NCBI GenBank assembly: GCA_043755815.1
Contig: JAYUSF010000018.1
Span: forward strand, 1 to 8,356
Origin: CAIWAH01 sp043755815
Lineage (GTDB): Bacteria > Verrucomicrobiota > Verrucomicrobiia > Limisphaerales > UBA9464
Length of the DNA stretch: 8,356 nucleotides
Reading direction: 5' to 3'
The notes below the pieces were generated by a model. That model had not been told where the DNA came from, did no database searches, and saw nothing but the letters and a program-made list of their open reading frames with translations. A program made the translations under genes and the position numbers. Positions 4,530-8,356 of this stretch are shown piece by piece; positions within the stretch are counted from its first letter, which is position 1; each line of letters begins with the position of its first letter.

Positions 4530-7055
4530 GTGTATCTCACCTTTTCGCTGGCCGCTCGGAGGTTCGCCGACTACTTCCAGTGCGTGCCTGTTCCCCGTTC
4601 TTCATTCTGCCTTTGGATGGCCGCGTTGAGCCTTGGCTGGATTGCCCGAGTGAACGGGGCCGCACCCTCGGCCGACGCCATCGCCAAGTTGCCCGCCGCC
4701 GTTTCGCGTGCCGTGGATTTCCGTCGCGACGTGCAGCCGATTCTCGAAGCGAGCTGCGTGAAGTGCCACGGTCGCGGCAAGGCGAAGGGCGATTGGAAGC
4801 TCGATACCCGCGAGATGTTTCTTCTGCCCGGCGAGTCGGGACCGGTCGTCGTGTTGGGTGACAGTGCGAAGAGCCATTTCATCCATCTCGTTGCAGGCAC
4901 CGATCCCGATTCGATCATGCCGCAGAAGGGCACGAAGCTCACCCGCGAACAGGTTGGCGTGCTGCGTGCCTGGGTGGATCAGGGGCTGAAGTGGGATTCA
5001 CAGGTTACCTTTGCCAAGCCTCCGGCGAACAATCTTCAGCCACGCCAGCCCGAGTTGCCCGCCGGCAAGACAGCGCATCCCGTAGACCGGCTGCTCGAAG
5101 CTTACTCGAAGCAGCACAAGGTGAAGCCCGCCAAGCCCGTGGACGACCGCCTGTTCGCGCGTCGGGCGTTTCTTGACGTCGTCGGACTGCTGCCTGCGCC
5201 GGAGGAACTTGATGCCTTTCTGAAGGACCGTTCCGCCGACAAACGGGAACGGCATGTCCGCCGGTTGCTCGCGGACAACCAGCGTTACGCCCAGCACTGG
5301 CTGACGTTCTGGAACGATCTGCTCCGCAACGATTATAAGGGCACCGGCTACATTGACGGCGGCCGCAAGCAGGTCAGTCAGTGGCTTTACGCGGCGTTGC
5401 GCGACAACAAGCCCTACGACCAGTTCGTCCGGGAGCTCGTCAATCCGACCGAAGCCAGCGAAGGCTTCAGCAAGGGCATCGTCTGGCGTGGGACGGTCAA
5501 TGCCTCGATGACGCCGCCGATGCAGGCCGCGCAGAACATCGGCCAGGTGCTCATGGGCGTGAACCTCAAGTGCGCCTCGTGCCACGACTCGTTCATCGAC
5601 GACTGGCAGCTCAGCGACGCCTACGGGCTCGCCGGCATTTACGCCGACGATGCGCTGGAAATGGTCCTCTGTGACAAGCCGACCGGGAAGGTTGCGCCGC
5701 TGAAGTTTCTTTTCCCGGAACTTGGCGCGGTGGACCCGAAGGCACCGAGGACGAACCGCCTCGAGCAACTCGCGAGGATCATTACCGGCCGCGAAAATGG
5801 CCGCCTGTCGCGCACCCTGGTGAACCGGCTTTGGGCCAAGCTGCTCGGCCGCGGACTTGTCGAACCGCTCGACGTGATGCAAAACGAGGCGTGGAGCCCT
5901 GACCTGCTCGACTGGCTGGCGGAGGATCTCGTCGCCCACCAGTGGAACCTCAAGCGCACGCTAGAACTGATCCTCACGTCACGGGCCTACCAGTTGCCGT
6001 CGGTGAATCTGCCGGACAAACCGGAGCCGGCGTTCACCTTCACCGGCCCGGCCGTGCGACGGCTGACGGCGGAACAGTTCCGCGATGCGCTGGGTTCGCT
6101 TACCGGCGTGTGGCAGGACAAACCCGAGGGCGGTCTCGACCGGTTGCTTCTGGATCGCGTCGAAGGCAAAGCGCCGGCGGCGGAGGCGTTCTGGGTGTGG
6201 GGCGACGCCCACGGCGCGTCTGCCGTGCCGCCGGGGACCAACGGCTTCCGGAAGGTGCTCGTGCTCGAGGCGGTTCCCGCCGAGGCGACGCTGATCGTCC
6301 ACGCCGACAATTCGGCGCGGGTCTGGGTCAACGGCCAACGGGCGCGGGGCTCGGATTCGCCCGACTGGAGTCAGCCCGGGGTCTATGACGCCCGGTCGCT
6401 GTTCCGGGTCGGAACCAACGTCATCGCGGTCGAAGCCGTGAACGGCGGCGACGGACCGAATCCGGCGGGTGTGCTGGTTTATGCCAAGCTGCGCCAGCAA
6501 TCCGGAGGCAAGGAGCGCGTGCTGGATTTCGCCACCGACGCTTCGTGGCGGGCGAGCACCTCTCCCACCGGCAAGTGGCGCGAAGCCGAATTCACCGGGA
6601 CTTGGGCTGCGGCGCAGGTGCTCGGCGGTCCCAGACTGGCCCCGTGGAACGTGGCTGAAGCGCTGGCCTCTGCCGTCTCCGGCAAGACCGTTTATGGCAG
6701 CGTCCGCGCTTCGCTGACGGCCGCCGATCCACTGGCACTCGCGCTCGGCCGGCCCAACCGCGAACAGGTGACCACCGTGCGCCAGTCTACCGCGACCACC
6801 ATCCAGGCGCTCGAACTCACCAACGGCGACACGCTGGCCAAGCTTTTGAAGCGCGGCGCCGAACAATTGGTCGCGACCAACACCGACGGCCGCACGCTCG
6901 CCGAACGCGTGTTCCGGCAGGCGCTGTCCCGCCCGCCCACCCGCAAGGAACTCACTCTTGCCGTCGAACTGGTCGGACCCAAACCGAAGGCCGATGGTGT
7001 GGAGGACCTGCTTTGGAGCGTGGCGATGCTGCCGGAGTTCCAACTGACCCACTAA
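4530..7055 (+). CDS. PSCyt1/DUF1549/DUF1553 secreted cytochrome c-like protein
   Basis: An 841-residue exported protein. A signal peptide precedes cleavage near residue 44 (SLGWIARVNGA, then APSADA). GTG at 4584 (residue 19) gives a more normal-sized signal peptide than GTG at 4530, and ATG at 4617 is also possible. Domains in order: planctomycete-type cytochrome c (PSCyt1), about 62-155, with haem motif CVKCH (76-80) and a likely axial Met in MPQKG (M130); DUF1549, about 183-385, with a second haem-type motif CASCH (348-352); DUF1553, starting about 408 (TNRLEQLARIITGRENG) and resuming after an insertion at GRPNRE (740-745). The insertion (about 550-700) has jelly-roll features such as NSARVWVNGQ and YDARSLFRVGTNVIAVEAVN, like sugar-binding domains of glycosidases. 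The family is abundant in Planctomycetota and Verrucomicrobiota, usually next to DUF1501. Its biochemical role is unsettled; redox handling of polymers is a hypothesis. Confidence 0.92.
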   Translation: MYLTFSLAARRFADYFQCVPVPRSSFCLWMAALSLGWIARVNGAAPSADAIAKLPAAVSRAVDFRRDVQPILEASCVKCHGRGKAKGDWKLDTREMFLLPGESGPVVVLGDSAKSHFIHLVAGTDPDSIMPQKGTKLTREQVGVLRAWVDQGLKWDSQVTFAKPPANNLQPRQPELPAGKTAHPVDRLLEAYSKQHKVKPAKPVDDRLFARRAFLDVVGLLPAPEELDAFLKDRSADKRERHVRRLLADNQRYAQHWLTFWNDLLRNDYKGTGYIDGGRKQVSQWLYAALRDNKPYDQFVRELVNPTEASEGFSKGIVWRGTVNASMTPPMQAAQNIGQVLMGVNLKCASCHDSFIDDWQLSDAYGLAGIYADDALEMVLCDKPTGKVAPLKFLFPELGAVDPKAPRTNRLEQLARIITGRENGRLSRTLVNRLWAKLLGRGLVEPLDVMQNEAWSPDLLDWLAEDLVAHQWNLKRTLELILTSRAYQLPSVNLPDKPEPAFTFTGPAVRRLTAEQFRDALGSLTGVWQDKPEGGLDRLLLDRVEGKAPAAEAFWVWGDAHGASAVPPGTNGFRKVLVLEAVPAEATLIVHADNSARVWVNGQRARGSDSPDWSQPGVYDARSLFRVGTNVIAVEAVNGGDGPNPAGVLVYAKLRQQSGGKERVLDFATDASWRASTSPTGKWREAEFTGTWAAAQVLGGPRLAPWNVAEALASAVSGKTVYGSVRASLTAADPLALALGRPNREQVTTVRQSTATTIQALELTNGDTLAKLLKRGAEQLVATNTDGRTLAERVFRQALSRPPTRKELTLAVELVGPKPKADGVEDLLWSVAMLPEFQLTH

Positions 7056-7056
7056 G

Positions 7057-7692
7057 ATGAAGCTGCCCCCGATACTGTTGGCACTAGGTCTCGCCTTGCT
7101 CGGCTTGCCCGTTCGGGGCGGCGAGTTGACCCGCGCCCAGTTTTCCAAGCCGCAGTTGGATTCATTCGGGTATCCCACGAACTCCGGGTTGGCTTTGGAA
7201 CTGGGGCGCAGCGAGGCTCGCCGCGATTTGACCAACGGGGTGTTGCGATTGCCGATGTATGGGCTGCCCGCGCCTTGGTCGGTCGAGTTCGACCGGATCT
7301 TGGCGGTTAGATACCACGTCGACCGTTTCGGGCTGGCCGGCTGCCTCGTTTCCGATGGCTTGGTGGCCTATGCCAACGGTTATTCGGAAGTGAGCAAGCG
7401 CTTCATCGAGGAAAGACACGGCACCAACCTCTGGAAGGAAGTTCAGGCAGAGGCCGAGAAAGCCTTCGCCCTGCGGATGGAAACAGAGGCAAGATCAACG
7501 GCGGAGAAGCGGCAGGTCGCTTCCGAAACCTATCGCGTGAAGGCGGGCGACACGCTGAGCCGGATCGCCCAGCGGAACGGCCTCACCTGGAAGGCACTTC
7601 AGGCGGCGAACCCCGGCGTGGACCCGAAGCGCCTCCAGGTCCACCAAGCGTTGCGCCTGCCCTTACCCGGCAATCTTTCCCACAAGCCATGA
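7057..7692 (+). CDS. Secreted LysM-domain protein
   Basis: This 211-residue protein has a clear signal peptide (MKLPPILLALGLALLGLPVRG, cleavage near residue 21). A novel middle region follows (about 25-125), then a charged, probably helical linker rich in Glu, Lys and Ala (about 126-158). The C-terminal LysM domain is at about 159-203 (YRVKAGDTLSRIAQRNGLTW, NPGVDP, ALRLP). LysM binds N-acetylglucosamine-containing polymers such as peptidoglycan or chitin. No catalytic domain is recognisable in the middle part. The ATG lies 1 bp after the cytochrome gene's TAA, and the stop overlaps the ATG of the DUF1501 gene (ATGA), so it is embedded in a single transcription unit. It separates two genes that are normally adjacent. 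The export signal fits action outside the cytoplasm along with its neighbours. Confidence 0.87.
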   Translation: MKLPPILLALGLALLGLPVRGGELTRAQFSKPQLDSFGYPTNSGLALELGRSEARRDLTNGVLRLPMYGLPAPWSVEFDRILAVRYHVDRFGLAGCLVSDGLVAYANGYSEVSKRFIEERHGTNLWKEVQAEAEKAFALRMETEARSTAEKRQVASETYRVKAGDTLSRIAQRNGLTWKALQAANPGVDPKRLQVHQALRLPLPGNLSHKP

Positions 7693-8356
7693 AAACTCCT
7701 GACTTTACCCGCCGCGACTTCGTGAAGGGCCTGAGCGTTGCGACGCTCGGCGCGCTTGCCGCTGGTTATCCGCGCCAACTGCTCGGCGAGGAGCCTCCCG
7801 AAAAGCTCACGCCCACCGCCGACACGGTCATCGTGCTGTGGATGGGCGGCGGCATGGCGGCGACGGAGACGTTCGATCCGAAGCGCTACACGCCGTTCGA
7901 GAAGGGGATGAACCCCAACACGGTGCTGTCCACGTTCCCATCCATTCCCACGGCAGTGGACGGCATCCGCTTCAGCGAAGGGTTGGAGCGACTCGCGAAG
8001 GTGATGGACCGCGGAACGCTGATCCGCAGCTACACGGCGGGCGACCTCGGGTTCATCCTGCACTCGCGGCACCAGTTTCACTGGCACACCGGCTACGCGC
8101 CGCCTCAGACCGTGGCCTGCCCGCACATCGGCGCGACGATTGCCCGCACGCTCGGTCCGAAGAACCCGGCGGTGCCCGCCTTCATCAACATCGGTCAGCG
8201 GCTTGATGTGGGCGAAGGCGAGGAACTGAAGGCGTTCACCTCGGCGGGTTTCCTCGGCAGCGAATTCGGCCCGTTCAACGTCCCGTTTCCCGACGCGGCG
8301 AAGGATGTTGTCACGCCACCCGGCGGCATGAGCCCGGCCCGCTTCGAGAATCGCGA
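7689..8356 (+). CDS. DUF1501 protein with Tat signal (3' end outside window)
   Basis: The first 222 codons are present and the gene continues beyond the window edge; full DUF1501 proteins are usually about 400-500 residues. The N-terminus has a twin-arginine export signal (TRRDFVKGLSVATLGALAAG, residues 7-26), implying export of a folded protein. The DUF1501 hallmark follows: VIVLWMGGGMAATETFDPK, then HSRHQFHWHTGYAPPQ and PHIGATIARTLGPKNPAVPAF. DUF1501 proteins resemble the alkaline phosphatase/sulfatase superfamily and typically accompany DUF1549/DUF1553 cytochrome proteins. The usual substrate is unknown. Here the start codon overlaps the LysM gene stop by 4 bp. The reading frame is open and undisturbed to the last base. 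Confidence 0.9.
   Translation, partial: MKTPDFTRRDFVKGLSVATLGALAAGYPRQLLGEEPPEKLTPTADTVIVLWMGGGMAATETFDPKRYTPFEKGMNPNTVLSTFPSIPTAVDGIRFSEGLERLAKVMDRGTLIRSYTAGDLGFILHSRHQFHWHTGYAPPQTVACPHIGATIARTLGPKNPAVPAFINIGQRLDVGEGEELKAFTSAGFLGSEFGPFNVPFPDAAKDVVTPPGGMSPARFENR

Noticed and set aside
4998..5939. Long minus-strand open frame antisense to the cytochrome gene
   Set aside because: It is a shadow of the DUF1549/DUF1553 coding sequence, with no recognisable motif or plausible operon context.
5979..7235. 418-residue minus-strand open frame opposite the cytochrome and LysM genes
   Set aside because: It crosses the boundary of two well-supported plus-strand genes and has low-complexity, Arg/Gly-rich antisense-type composition.
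1..8356. CRISPR array, tRNA/rRNA genes, transposase or phage genes
   Set aside because: I saw no regularly spaced direct repeats, no cloverleaf-like gene and no transposase, integrase or structural phage motifs on either strand.

Overview
The window most likely comes from a GC-rich member of the Planctomycetota-Verrucomicrobiota-Chlamydiota group, with a Verrucomicrobiota (Pedosphaera/Limisphaerales-like) origin my best guess. The main evidence is the right half: a secreted planctomycete-type cytochrome c protein (PSCyt1-DUF1549-DUF1553) followed by a Tat-exported DUF1501 protein, a pair characteristic of these phyla. Frequent GTG starts, weak Shine-Dalgarno sites and a palindromic GCCGGC-rich repeat fit this. 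The assignment is inference; there is no rRNA or other marker gene here.

Left part (about 1-2665), minus strand. In transcription order there is an asparagine-synthase-like gene (1202-2665), a zeta-toxin-like P-loop kinase (593-1153), a 55-residue small protein whose start overlaps the kinase stop (429-596), and then a second, diverged copy of only the last ~81 codons of the asparagine-synthase gene (160-406). The kinase and small protein look like a toxin-antitoxin-type pair lodged between an intact gene and the 3' remnant of its close relative. The intact synthase gene also carries a ~75-bp palindromic element, translated in frame just before its ATP-pyrophosphatase motif.

Middle part (about 2684-4507), plus strand. 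A small Cys-rich protein with a possible zinc site starts almost back to back with the synthase gene and overlaps the next gene, a short AsmA-like membrane-anchored protein. An unrecognised single-membrane-span protein of visibly lower GC follows.

Right part (4530-8356), plus strand. The cytochrome/DUF1549/DUF1553 protein, a small secreted LysM protein, and a DUF1501 protein cut by the window edge are packed with a 1-bp gap and a 4-bp overlap, so they are probably one transcript. All three carry export signals. The cytochrome protein has two CxxCH haem sites and a jelly-roll-like carbohydrate-binding-type insertion within DUF1553. A role in extracytoplasmic handling of polysaccharide or another polymer is plausible but unproven. 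The LysM gene between the two usual partners is the least ordinary part of this cluster.

I saw no tRNA, rRNA, CRISPR array or transposase gene. Positions 1-159 hold no gene I can support.
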